DNA from: Hepsetus odoe
Lineage: Eukaryota > Chordata > Actinopteri > Characiformes > Hepsetidae
Length of the DNA: 64,000 nucleotides
NCBI GenBank assembly: GCA_017165825.1
Contig: CM029370.1
Location: forward strand, 26,188,247-26,252,246
Direction of reading: 5' to 3'
Shown here: one piece after another, positions 46,549 to 58,000 of the stretch
Numbering within the stretch: position 1 is the stretch's first letter
Layout: every line of letters starts with the position of its first letter
Made by a program: the position numbers and the translations under genes
Notes under the pieces: model-generated
Seen by the model: the letters and a program-made list of their open reading frames with translations, nothing else
Database searches by the model: none
What the model was told of the DNA's origin: nothing

Positions 46549-46556
46549 CTTATAAG
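46549..46556 (+). promoter_or_regulatory. TATA-like box of gja1
   Basis: CTTATAAGC lies about 130 bp upstream of the donor of the inferred leader exon; transcription would start near 46580. Confidence 0.5.
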
Positions 46557-46579
46557 CGGGGAAAGTTTGACAAGTGTTG

Positions 46580-46685
46580 CTCAGTTCCTCTGTGCTCCTG
46601 GAGGATTTGGAGAACACGGTGTGAGCTCTCAAGAAAGGGAGAAAGTCCCTTAGAGCTCCCTTCAAGGTTCTCGGTGCCTCACCAG
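46580..46685 (+). other. gja1: Inferred gja1 non-coding exon 1 (start approximate)
   Basis: Ends at a strong CACCAG|GTATGT donor (46686-46687). GJA1 is known to have an untranslated first exon and a coding second exon. Intron 1 would run to TTTTCGCAG at 47937-47938, about 1.25 kb. Confidence 0.6.
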
Positions 46686-47938
46686 GTATGTGATCCAAAC
46701 TTTTCCAATATTTCTTTTCCTCTTTATTTTCCACTCAACATAACCCAGAGGGCTGGTGTGGTTTGGGGCACTTATGGGATTTTGTCCCTACACTTTTGAC
46801 CATCAGAATGTAGAGACAACATCTCTACCTCAGATATTTGCCCCAGGAGAGAATTACTGCCTCTTCTCTCACTGTCATGTGCCAGGAGAAGCTGATCTGG
46901 GCTGTAGATATTTCACACACTGGGATATAGAGCAAAGTGTCCCATCAGTGGGAACTTTAACATTGTCTCCTCTCCTATAAGTCTCCTATAAGTCCTGATA
47001 AACTGAGTTTAGTCCTGCTGAGCAAAAGATACCCCGGTTAATGCTCTGGGATCCCGTGCTGCACACTCTGCAAAACTTCATCTCATTCAAATCTGAACAT
47101 TTTGAGTGGCTTCTCTGGTGGTTGGGTGTTTTCAGAGGAGATGCAATAGTTTTTGGGCCCAAACGTGCGTTCCTGACGAGGGAAATATTAAAAGTACATC
47201 ACAGAGTCACATGGCATCTGATTTGTTCATCAAGAAGGTACAAAAAAATGCAAAGAAATCGAACAGTTACATTGTGAAATCTTTACAGAATACTGAAAAA
47301 AAAAACTTTTTAGTACAGATACCATATAAATCTAAATCTTTATAGAACTTTATGTATATATGATGTCCTTCAAATAGGCATAAATATGTGTCACGCCTAT
47401 AATAAAAGTTATTTATAGGCATACATACATGTTCATTCATTATTTAAGATAGGAAAGTCATTTTTGTTCATTTTTATTTGTTTTTGTTGTTATTTATTCT
47501 TTTTTTTTACTGCAGTGTTAAGCAATCATCTATGTTAAGCAATACTTGGAAACCGGGCTTGTTTCTGTGGTTTCATTATGTTGTCTACTTCATTTAAAAC
47601 TTTATGGCAGCATGGTGCCAACTCCCTTGTTCCTCTTTCAGGGCTAATTTAGATTTTATTATATCTTTTTTTTCCAAGAGTGATCATTATACATATCTTA
47701 TATGTGTAATTACACTTTTGAGGAGTGCCTATAAAATAAAAGGCTATCATGTAAGTCAATCTAAGTAAGTCTGTTTATTTATACAGGTTTACATTTTTTT
47801 GTCATTGGATGAAACCCAGGAAGACATTTTTTTCTGTTTTTCATAAAAGATGCAAAATAAATGCAAATACTGAAGGCTCTTGGGCACTTGTTTTTTTGGA
47901 ATGTGTAATAATTCATCTTAACGATCTTTTTTTCGCAG
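46686..47938 (+). other. gja1: gja1 intron 1
   Basis: Flanked by a good donor and a pyrimidine-rich acceptor. No repeat or coding sequence recognised inside. Confidence 0.55.
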
Positions 47939-47954
47939 CGAGAACTCGCCCAAC

Positions 47955-49100
47955 ATGGGTGACTGGAGTGCTTTGGGAAGGCTCCTTGACAAGGTGCAGG
48001 CATACTCCACAGCCGGAGGGAAGGTCTGGCTTTCTGTTCTTTTCATCTTCCGGATTCTGGTCCTAGGAACAGCTGTGGAGTCGGCCTGGGGAGATGAACA
48101 GTCGGCCTTCAAGTGCAACACCCAGCAGCCTGGTTGTGAGAACGTCTGTTATGACAAGTCCTTCCCCATCTCTCACGTGCGTTTCTGGGTGCTTCAGATC
48201 ATCTTCGTGTCCACACCCACGCTCCTCTACCTGGCGCACGTCTTCTACTTGATGCGCAAGGAGCAGAAGCTCAACCGCAAGGAGGAGGAGCTGAAGGCCG
48301 TGCAGAATGACGGCGGGGACGTGGACATTCCTCTGAGAAAGATTGAGCTGAAGAAGCTCAAGCATGGTCTGGAGGAGCATGGCAAGGTGAAGATGAAGGG
48401 GGCGCTCTTGCGCACCTACGTCTTTAGCATCCTCTTCAAGTCTCTCTTTGAGATTGGCTTTCTGCTGATCCAGTGGTATATCTATGGCTTCAGTCTGTCT
48501 ACTGTGTACACATGTGAGCGCTCCCCGTGTCCTCACAGAGTGGACTGCTTCTTGTCCAGGCCCACTGAGAAGACCGTCTTCATTATCTTCATGCTGGTGG
48601 TCTCCCTTGTTTCCCTGCTTCTTAACATTGTCGAGCTTTTCTACGTCATCTTCAAGCGGATCAAGGACCGTGTCAAGGGCAAACAGAACCAGTACCCGTC
48701 CGGTGGTACCCTCAGTCCCACGCCAAAGGAGTTGTCCACCACCAAGTATGCCTACTACAATGGATGTTCCTCACCCACAGCCCCACTGTCTCCCATGTCA
48801 CCCCCAGGCTACAAACTAGCCACGGGCGAAAGGACCAACTCCTGCCGCAACTACAACAAGCAGGCCAACGAGCAGAACTGGGCCAACTACAGCACCGAGC
48901 AGAACCGGCTGGGCCAGAACGGAAGCACCATCTCCAACTCGCACGCACAAGCCTTCGACTACCCTGACGACACACAGGAGCACAAGAAAATTACACCGGG
49001 CCACGAGCTGCAGCCCCTGGCCCTGATGGATCCGCGGCCGTGCAGCCGAGCAAGCAGCCGTATGAGCAGTCGAGCGAGGCCGGACGACCTGGACGTCTAG
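47955..49100 (+). CDS. gja1: Connexin 43 (gap junction alpha-1), 381 aa
   Basis: Main vertebrate gap-junction protein of heart, astrocytes, bone and fin. It matches mammalian Cx43 nearly throughout and at almost the same length (human 382). Loop 1 cysteines 54, 61 and 65 and loop 2 cysteines 187, 192 and 198 are in the mammalian positions. The membrane segments, the tubulin-binding juxtamembrane region (FKRIKDRVKGK), the PY/endocytic motif (SPMSPPGYKL), the EQNWANYS block, the STISNSHAQAFDYPDD block and the C-terminal serine/arginine cluster (SRASSRMSSRARPDDLDV) are all present. The terminal DLDV fits ZO-1 PDZ2 binding (mammals DLEI). Met213, the internal start used in mammals for the 20-kDa trafficking isoform, is conserved. 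The acceptor lies 17 bp upstream of the ATG. In teleosts with two copies this would probably be gja1b, given its Cx32.2/Cx28.9-type neighbours. Confidence 0.98.
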   Translation: MGDWSALGRLLDKVQAYSTAGGKVWLSVLFIFRILVLGTAVESAWGDEQSAFKCNTQQPGCENVCYDKSFPISHVRFWVLQIIFVSTPTLLYLAHVFYLMRKEQKLNRKEEELKAVQNDGGDVDIPLRKIELKKLKHGLEEHGKVKMKGALLRTYVFSILFKSLFEIGFLLIQWYIYGFSLSTVYTCERSPCPHRVDCFLSRPTEKTVFIIFMLVVSLVSLLLNIVELFYVIFKRIKDRVKGKQNQYPSGGTLSPTPKELSTTKYAYYNGCSSPTAPLSPMSPPGYKLATGERTNSCRNYNKQANEQNWANYSTEQNRLGQNGSTISNSHAQAFDYPDDTQEHKKITPGHELQPLALMDPRPCSRASSRMSSRARPDDLDV

Positions 49101-50630
49101 CTAGAGAACCAGCAGAGTTCAAAAGAGCGCGGTGGGGGCTGCGACCCGCGACCTGAATGGGTTGCACTTGTCCTCGCTCTAGACTCTAGTTGATACAGAC
49201 ATAAAAATTACTCACACTGCTGGAGGTACTATTCGTTTATTAATGATGATGTTGAAACTAGCGGCGCTAACATTGCCTTAACAAGCTGAACAGCTAGGGG
49301 GGTGAAAGGCCATGAGCAAGTTCGCTTTCTGACAGTCCTGCATTTTTCCTCCGGAAGAATATGCCTTGGTGATGTGATTGATTTGTTTTCTCACAACCTT
49401 CTGCATCCACACAGTGACACTCCCTTTAAAAACGATCCCCAGTACAGTATTTGTTCAGAAACACATCGGACCCCATTATCACACCACTTCACGTTTTGCT
49501 CCTCATCCCTATGACCTCAATACCATCTAGCCAAACAGGGCTGTGAGTAGGTTCCTAGTGCTGAAGTTTGCAAATTAATATTTATTTATCCACTAGACCA
49601 ATGACTGACTACTACTCAAGGTCATATCCACATGGGTAATGCTTCACAGTAATAAGTCACCAGAGCAAATTGCATATTTATTGACAATCATCCAAATTTC
49701 AGCAATACATCCATTAACAAGAGGCTACTCTTATTAATCATAGTGGACTGTCATTTTCCTGGTAAACTTTGAATATATGTGGTGTTAGTTTGATTCTTTT
49801 TTGTTTGTTATATTGGTGTGGGCAGAAGTATCTGAATTTTTTTTTGTTTCAATCTTTGAGAGAAAGGCTTCCTTTTTTTGCTTTGTTTTTCGAGTATGTC
49901 ATTTTGTTCTGTCAATTTGAATGGGAGAGGAGGGCAGTATAAATTAGTTCTTGTTTTACCCTTGGAGTGAATGAATGATTCATTTTTGTTTTTTTTGTTT
50001 TTTTTTTAAGTTGGTATAATCATGCTGCTTGAGAGATAGAGTTGTAGTACTGTAAATCAAGCTAACTGTGTCACAAATGTGAGTTTTTAGAAGACTGCTT
50101 GTTAGAGCTGGACTAATATTTAGTCAATTAAATAAAAAAAAAGAAAAAAAAAAAAGAAAGAAAGATGTATGCCAATGTAGCTCCACAACTACCAAACACT
50201 AGATGAAATTTCAATTTGGACATTTAGGTTTCATAGCATATCGGTACTCGAACATGGAAGTTCATGGATTTTTCAGCTACAATGGTGTTTGCACTGAGAT
50301 TTTGGCAAGGATGTCGTATGATGCATAAGTGACGAGTGTTCTCTCTGTAATGCATGGGACTAATTTATTTTACCACACACCGAGCAGAAAAATCACGACG
50401 CTAATACAGCGTCTTCACGTGAACCCTCTGTATTTCTGGGGATCTTGATGGACCGAGACGAGATCTAACTTAACAAGACGAATGGGGTCGTAGAATTGTT
50501 TGAAAAGAGTTGAGAAAATGTCATTCCATGGGAATCCACTGTTGTACAGTGTGCATGATAGCAAAAAAGTCATTAATCAAATCTGTGAAAAAAAGCTATT
50601 TTAACCAATAAAGATTTTTCTTTGTAATAT
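49101..50630 (+). other. gja1: gja1 3' UTR
   Basis: About 1.5 kb with U-rich blocks (for example 49795-49900, 49980-50010), no ORF of note and no SINE, ending at a consensus poly(A) signal. Mammalian GJA1 has a 3' UTR of similar length. Confidence 0.7.
50607..50612 (+). terminator. gja1: gja1 poly(A) signal
   Basis: AATAAA in CCAATAAAG followed by a T/GT-rich stretch (TTTTTCTTTGTAAT), a good cleavage context. Confidence 0.65.
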
Positions 50631-50639
50631 TTGACGTCT

Positions 50640-51346
50640 TTATGTTTAAAATTCATAGCGATAGTAATGAGCTCACCCACCCCCACCCCAGCACAAGATG
50701 ATGACATGTGCTGTCCGATTAAGGTTTCGTTTAACTTTCTTCAGATCTCAAGTCTGGTGTTTGGGCCAAAACAAGCACTTTAATTTACAAGCTGTTAAAC
50801 ACATATAATAACAGAATGACACAATGCACAACAATTTGTCTGGTGCCAGTATCAAATAGGGCCTGGTACTGGCATTTGGTTCGAAAGAATTAGCTTTACA
50901 CAAGCCGCTGTGTTATAAACCCGGGCAATAAGGAGAAAAGGCGGCCTCGTGGCCAAAATCGGCCCTGCCAAGACTTACTTACAAACCAAAAAGGCTGATA
51001 TGGTTTTACATGTATGTTTTAAAATGCCCCCAAAACTTTAAGAATTTCATCATATAAAAAGATTCAGTGCTTTTTCCCTTATCCAAGTTTCCTATTTAAC
51101 CTTTCCACAAAGCTAAATAAAACCACATGTCTGGGCTGAGCCTGTGGACCACATGTGGCTAGAGCAGAGGGAGGAGAGGAGGGGCGGGCGGGAGACTTTG
51201 ATCTACTGCTAATTAATCCAGATCTTTTATTCACCAATGGCTTTTTATCAGCTTTATCACCCAGCGTTATTTTATGAAAGGGAGACTCCTAGAAAATGAC
51301 TTTAGCTGTGCGGGCATTGTCAGAAGAGATTCATTAGTGCACAAAT

Positions 51347-51349
<3 letters not shown>
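50640..51349. other. gja1 downstream flank, candidate non-coding element at 51195-51280
   Basis: No coding signal. The sub-block 51195-51280 contains CTAATTAATCC, CACCAATGG and paired TTTATCA words with no repeat character, as developmental enhancers often do. Function is inference only. Confidence 0.3.

Positions 51350-51428
<79 letters not shown>
51348..51428. repeat. GA microsatellite
   Basis: About 80 bp of GA units with one or two interruptions (GACAGAG). Confidence 0.92.
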
Positions 51429-51429
<1 letters not shown>

Positions 51430-51434
<5 letters not shown>

Positions 51435-52572
51435 GCTAACTTTGAACTCAAGCAGCTCTCAGCAGGCATCTGACAGGAGATACACAAAATCTAGCCAGGC
51501 TTTCAGTCTGGTTTCTCACTGACCAGGTAATTTTCTCCTGTAAGCAAGACTAGACAAGAATGGGGAGGAAACTTTGGCCTTCATTCTGCTCCCAGTCCTC
51601 TGTTGATTATTGTTCCGTTAAATACTGTAATTTATGTAGTTCTTGTAAGTTCTGTAGCTCTGACGTTCAGGTGTGGGCCTGCATCACGGAGGGGTTGGTT
51701 GCACCTTAATATTACATAACTTTCTGGATATAACATGAAAAGAAAACAACGGGTCAGAAAAAAAACAAAAAACGATCCAGTGCCCTTTCCAGAGGTGAAC
51801 AGACCACATCTGAGACAGCGAGCCAGCGCTCCCACATGTTAGTGCATCTATTTTTGGAAGATGAGGATTCAAGTGAGGACAGTTTAAATGCATATAAAGC
51901 TTACTTTTCTCCACACACTACCGACCAGCTCTGTTTCGGAGTAACATTTCCTCCGCCCGTACAGCCACCCAGACCACAACTTCAGGGTGGTTCTGGGAAT
52001 ACACGTTAAAGCTGCTAACTTTGACTAAAAATGGCAAATCATCTCTTTTTGTTATGACGTTGCCCCGTGTCTAATAAAAACATATGCCGCGCTGCTCTCG
52101 TAATATTTTATATTGGACAGCAGTCTGGCTAGCCAGCAAACTCAATCTGACTTTTAATGATGTTCTTATTTTTGTCTGAAAACCCTTTGCAAGCAGGTTA
52201 CTGATCCCAGCTGGGTTACATTCGCCCATTTGAAAAAAGAAGCACATGCACGTTAACAGCATTCGCTCACTATCGCTGCGATTCCAGGAAGGTGATGCTA
52301 AAGAATACCTTGACGTTTGGCCAGTGATTCCTGATCCTGTCTGGAGTGTGTTCCTCTGCCCATTTCAGTGTTTTTCACTCTGATGCACCTGAGCTAAATA
52401 ACTAATAAACCCTCACTGAATTGGGGTCGTGATATCAGAGCAAGAAACAAAGGCCATCTTTTTTGGCCTGATATACTATTTATACCTTTTTATAAGTAAT
52501 AGTTGGTGTCGACTTTTTCATTTGCTTGTCCAGGTCAAAGTGGATGTCTTGGGGGGGGCAGGAGATCAAGGG
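51430..52572. other. Intergenic, no gene recognised
   Basis: Unique-looking sequence between a GA repeat and a SINE. Confidence 0.35.
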
Positions 52573-52812
52573 GAAAGTGAAAGTGACTATCCTTGCCATT
52601 GCGAAACACAGCACAGCACAGCACACAGTGAGCCACAGTCAGGCCTCTGCATTTTACCCATGCGCACAAACACACATGTGCAGCAGGGGGCAGCTATTGA
52701 AAGCCTGGGGAGCAGTGATGGGGACGGTACCTTGCTCAAGGGTACCTCAGGGCAACCTACTGGTAAGGCATTCGAACCCATGATCTTCCGATCTGAGGGC
52801 CTAAACCACTAG
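52573..52812 (-). mobile_element. SINE family A
   Basis: Minus orientation: AAAGTGAAAGTGACTATCCT to CTAAACCACTAG; the very 5' end of the SINE is missing. Confidence 0.88.
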
Positions 52813-52937
52813 ATATTTCAAATTATGACATATCCAAAGAGACAGCAATGTTCAGAATAGAATAAATGAAATGCTAAGTTTAAAGCATGATAGCCACAGC
52901 TGAGAACTGAAACAAGGTTTTTCAAGAATGTGGCTGC

Positions 52938-52938
<1 letters not shown>

Positions 52939-52984
<46 letters not shown>
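52939..52984. repeat. TA microsatellite
   Basis: About 23 AT units. Confidence 0.92.
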
Positions 52985-52987
<3 letters not shown>

Positions 52988-53029
52988 CACTGGGTCCACA
53001 TGTCTGTCCACAAAGGTTGTGCATCTGAA

Positions 53030-55000
53030 ATTATATTGATGACTTGGCAAGTAGGTCTGGCTGTTAGATCAAAGCTCATTCAAGGCTGAGATGGATGAAA
53101 CTGTTGTGGCTGAGTTCAAAAGAAGTCACAAGTGCGCTGCAGAAAGCTTTACATCATTTCAAATTTAGCTTTACAAATTTTCAACATGTAGTTAGCTTTA
53201 CTAAGTCTAGAAGTATGCATGCCCAAATCGTCCACTCTTTTTATGTACACAACCTACTTTGGTCCACTTTTTGTCAATCACATTAAAACATGGGAACCAA
53301 GCTGCCCACTGCCCCAGGGTCAGCTACATATTACTCAGTGTAGATCTTGATTTTATTCGTATTTCCTTTTTTTTAGCCAAATCTATACTTTTCTAATAAA
53401 TTGTATTAACCTGTTTCAGAAAGTATAACCATACCCATGTCATCATACATGGAGCTCAGCGAGAGCACCGGACTGCCAGCCATTACAAAGGTGTGAAAAT
53501 GATCCTGGATTCTCAGCTGGTGCTCTCTGATTGGCCACTCAGCACTGCTGGGTGCGCAAGGATATCATGTGTAGTCGCAATTCCTGAAAAATCTGTGTGC
53601 TCCCTGCTGTTTACATAAGCATAAGCGAATCAAAACAGTAGGATGCTTCCAATTCTTCAATCGCGGGAGCGGCTCGATCTCAAACGGTGTCTCAGCTTTC
53701 GCTGTGGCAAGAAACTGGTTTCACCTCCGTCCCATTTCTCCCATAAAACATCCCCTGCTGGAGCCGAGCAGAAAGGCTGTGGTTTTATTAAACATGAACA
53801 AGCTGCTCCCAAACCTTTCCCTAATGAGCTGAAGAACATGAATGGAGTCAGATTATCTTTCCTCTTCTCCCTTTTGGTTTTTTTCCTTTCCTCTCTTCAT
53901 TCTCTCTTCTTCTTCTTCCTCCCCAACTTCCTTTTAAAGTTATTGATGACTATCATTTTGCTCACTTTATCATAAACTCATTAGTTCTCTGCCTCACTTA
54001 CTCTCTTATTCAGTCTCATTCTCTTTGAGCAAAGATGCTATGGTGACCTGAGGACTGGCTGAACTTCTCCCTCGTTAAGTCTGTTGGTTGGGTCCCCGTG
54101 GTGCCAGCAGGATGTGTATGCTGAAGGCCTGAGGGAGCTGAGGCTGACCCCTGTCCTGCCATTTCCTTCCATGTAAAAAGTATACAAAACTCTATGGCCC
54201 ATAGGCAGTGAACAAACTGCATTGTGATTGCAGCACAGCTTATGATTTTGTTTATTATGTAGATGCTTTGCAACAATCCAACCCACTGCTTAGCACTGTT
54301 ACTATTACACAGCTTTAATGTAAGGAGTATAGAGCCATACTAGTGATGTTAAAATGGCTTACTAAGGCAGAGAAACAGCATCATAATTAGCAGCCATGAC
54401 TTAGCAAAGCATGACCACAAGTTAGGAGGCAAGATCATTGTCATAGTCATGGTCATGGCTTCAGGGGGTTTGGGAACAAGATAGTGGAGGGATGGAAACA
54501 ACTTACTAAATCATAGGAATGAGGTAAGTGAGTTATGCCTACAACTTAGGCTTAATGAGATAATTAAGCAAGCATGGTGTAAAGACATGATAAATAAGTT
54601 ATTATAATTATGTTAGAGCCATCTTATAACTATTTAATTATCTGGTTAAGTCATGGTTATACAACAGTATCTTGGTCCTAGGGTTGGGGTTAAATTATTT
54701 TTAACAGGGATGCCCCAAGCAAGTCTTGAAAAAACCCCCAAAAGTTAATGTATTAATGCATTAAATCACATTTAATTTCTCATAAAAATTCACTTGAAAC
54801 AAGTGGCCATGTTTCTCTTCCTTCTTCCTACAACATAAGCATATTTCATAATTTTATGCACTTTCATTTCAGGGCACATAAACCACTGATTGCAAAAAGC
54901 TGCCTCCCAAATGTTTCAAGCTGGAAAGCAACCCATGACAGTCATGGCCGTTGGGCCGTATGGACTCAGCTCAGACATGTCAAAATGCAGAGGAAGTGGA
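53030..55000. other. Intergenic, polypyrimidine tract at 53858-53935
   Basis: A C/T-rich tract of about 78 bases occurs at 53858-53935. The 110-codon ORF across it is low complexity. No gene recognised. Confidence 0.35.
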
Positions 55001-58000
55001 TGGGCCTAGAACTAGAATAAGGGCTTCAGTGCAATAAGGTGGGCCATTCCTCAAATCTTTTTTATTTTGTCCCTACTTTTGTCCACTTTTATGGATAACA
55101 TTACATCACACAGTGTCCAAAACCACATGAACAAAAGCAGATCAGCGTGCTTTGAGAGGAAGCTTACCTCTTAGCTTCACTAACCACAAAGCTAAAGAAG
55201 TAAACTTCAAGACTGAGGTGTTGGAGGTGGAGGTTCTGAAAGGACTACCTGGGGTGCCAGGTATGGTTTCGGACCTGTTGAGGGTGCACTGGTGGTCTTG
55301 GATGGATGATTTTGGTAGGTTCTAACCAGTGCAACCCTTCACAAGACCTGCCCTTTTTGAGAAGCTCAGACCCAGTTGTCTAGCCATCAAAATGTGTCCC
55401 TTTTCAGAGTCAGCACTCAACAGCTTTTTTGCTTCAGCATAGCAACATCAAGCACTGCATAATACATCCCACCCCTTAATAACTGCCACATAGCACTGTT
55501 GTTCACTTCACATTCAGTAAACTGCTGCAAATTCTAACACATTAGGTTGCATCTGATGGAGATTTTCCTTAAAATAAGCATAAAACATTTCTTTGAGCCT
55601 TAACCTGAAGTTACAAAGCTTTTCGGTGTGATTAAATCTTGGAATTGCAATGAAGTCCAATACTAAGCCTAATCTTGGACTGGGAAAGTGGCCTTTGGAG
55701 TATAAGAAGAAGGAACAGAGAAGGAACATGAGGAACAGTCACACGAGGATCAAGTTGAAGAAGAGGGCAGCAAGAGAAGTGCTGCCAGTGTGGGCAGGTC
55801 ATGCCGGAGCACAGCCAGCAGGCGCTAAAGGGACAAAAACTATGAGCATAAAAACAACAACAAAACCAAGGCTTGCAGTGGAGCACATGTGGAACATAAT
55901 CCAGTGCGTAAACTCTGTTCATGGGCGCAGTGAATCAGTCCAGGTCTAGCTGTTTCCATTCTCCTCTCCCTGTCTCTCTGTGGCCAAAGCCACTGAGACT
56001 CCAATGTGCGTGCACTCGCTGCCCGAGCAGGATGTCAGGCATGTGGGATGGATTAGCCTGTGGTCCTGCCACTGTCCTTTCAACTTGCACGGTTCTGCAA
56101 TGTCTCCCTTTTGATAGCAGTCACACTCCGGCTCTGCTGCTGAAGTGTCAGGGCCGTCAGAGCTTAAGTCGAGTAGGACCTGAGAGGTTTTGGACAGAGA
56201 AACTTTCAGTCCCAAAGTATACATTATCATAGTCAGGTAATTGAGGTGGATGCGGTTCAGAGCGTAGCTTTGAGATATGTCACCTGCGGTCAAAGAGAAA
56301 AAAAGAAAAGCATGCAGTACAGAGCCAAAGTCAATAGTGGTCTGTACTGGCATAAACTAAATATTTCCATAGTGACTCCTTAATGCGTCTCTGTGTATTT
56401 TCCTGACACTTCCACACCAGTGCTTGCTGCGATGTACAATACATACACCATGGTCATTACTCTAAATTTAGCCAGATGGGCCCCAGTTTTCCACTGCAAG
56501 GTCCAAATCTGGATAATCAGGCCAGGAATATTCTAAGAATGGAGGAAAAGTTGTATTTCACTCGCCTAATTGTAACCAGTATCTATGCGAAGTATGCTTC
56601 AGATGGGATCACTTCAGTGGGTCTGTTCTGGCAATATGTATCTGCCACAGCTGTAACTTTAGTGCGTGAGGTCTGTAACTGGTTACACAGCTGCTCAGAG
56701 AGAAGGAACAGTGTGTATACCTCTCCTAAGGTAACGTCTGAGAGAATGAAGGGGGATTTAGAGTCACTAGGACAGTCTAATGACCGTGCGGTGCTCACAA
56801 CATCATTTAACCCCTTCAGGGCTGCCATGTCCCACTGGCTGACTGCCTGCCATTTGGACTGGTTTCTTCTCACAAAGAAGCTAGATAATGAAAACTGTCA
56901 ATCAAGCTCTATTTTAATTGCTTCTTAGTAATGTGTTGAAGCCTTAAGTTGGTGTCAACCTGTTTTGAATCTGAGTAGGTTTGCTAATTGGGAGTGACAA
57001 TTAATTTGATGATGGGAAAACCATCGATTATGAAACAATCATCAGCCTGACGTCTTGTGGCAGTGTAGCTGACCTAACATTTAGCAAGCTGGCTGATTCA
57101 GCCACCATACACAGTAAATAGTCAAAAATACAAAACACAAAAAATAAAAATTCACATTCTTGGGGATTTTGCCCTGCTGACCACATGCAATGCAAGGTCT
57201 CTTTCATGTGTTTATGTCCAGCAGGCAGAGCCGATTTAATGCACAGGGCTAAGTAGTTGAGGGCTTCTGATTTAAATGAAATTTATTTATCTTCTCTTGA
57301 ACTAATTATACAAATACAATGGTTTTTTTCATCTTTTTATTTGTCATTCATATTTGTAACTGTAGATGGGCTGGATTTATTCAAAACACATGTGATGCTG
57401 ATTGGCGGTTGATGCATATTTGACTTGGAAGTTAGAGCCAAGTACAGCCAGCTTAAAAACAAAATGCTCCAAAGGACAAAGAGAGGAGACTTTGATGAAG
57501 CAATTCCCAAAATAATGGATCTTTTCGTTTACTTCCATCTGAGCAGTCAACATCACTTAACGTACCAGTTCACCCCTCAGTTGGTGGCATTATTTTGTGA
57601 ATTTATCAATTTTGCCCTCATCTAATTACTCCTCACTGTCTCCCAGTTGGTACAGTAGGCTGAAGTCAATGATGATGATGAGCGCTTTAGATTGACTCCT
57701 TCTTCTGCATAAACCATGGTTTTGTAACTATGTCTTCTTGGCTTTATCTGCAGGATTAATAATAAAAAAGTATTATTACGCTTTACACAAGGGCAGGAGC
57801 TCAAGCCCCCTTTGGCTCTATGTGTGTGCAGGCCTGAAGTGAATATTCCCCTCATTAGGCTTCCAAAACCATGAACAGATTATGTTCAGTTCTGATATTG
57901 CACTCGTTTGCTTTTAATGGCATGATATGACGCTTTAGAATGCACACATCACCTGAAATACTTCCCTTAAAGCATCTATCAATGTATTTAAGAATAAACA

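Noticed and set aside
48063..48536. 157-codon minus-strand ORF inside gja1
   Set aside because: Shadow of the conserved GC-rich gja1 reading frame. The same holds for antisense ORFs over the other connexins (29496-29957, 26013-26414).
56476..56928. 150-codon plus-strand ORF, the longest in the right-hand gene-free region
   Set aside because: No recognised domain, no neighbouring exon signals, and length is within chance expectation for a 64-kb window; composition does not look coding.
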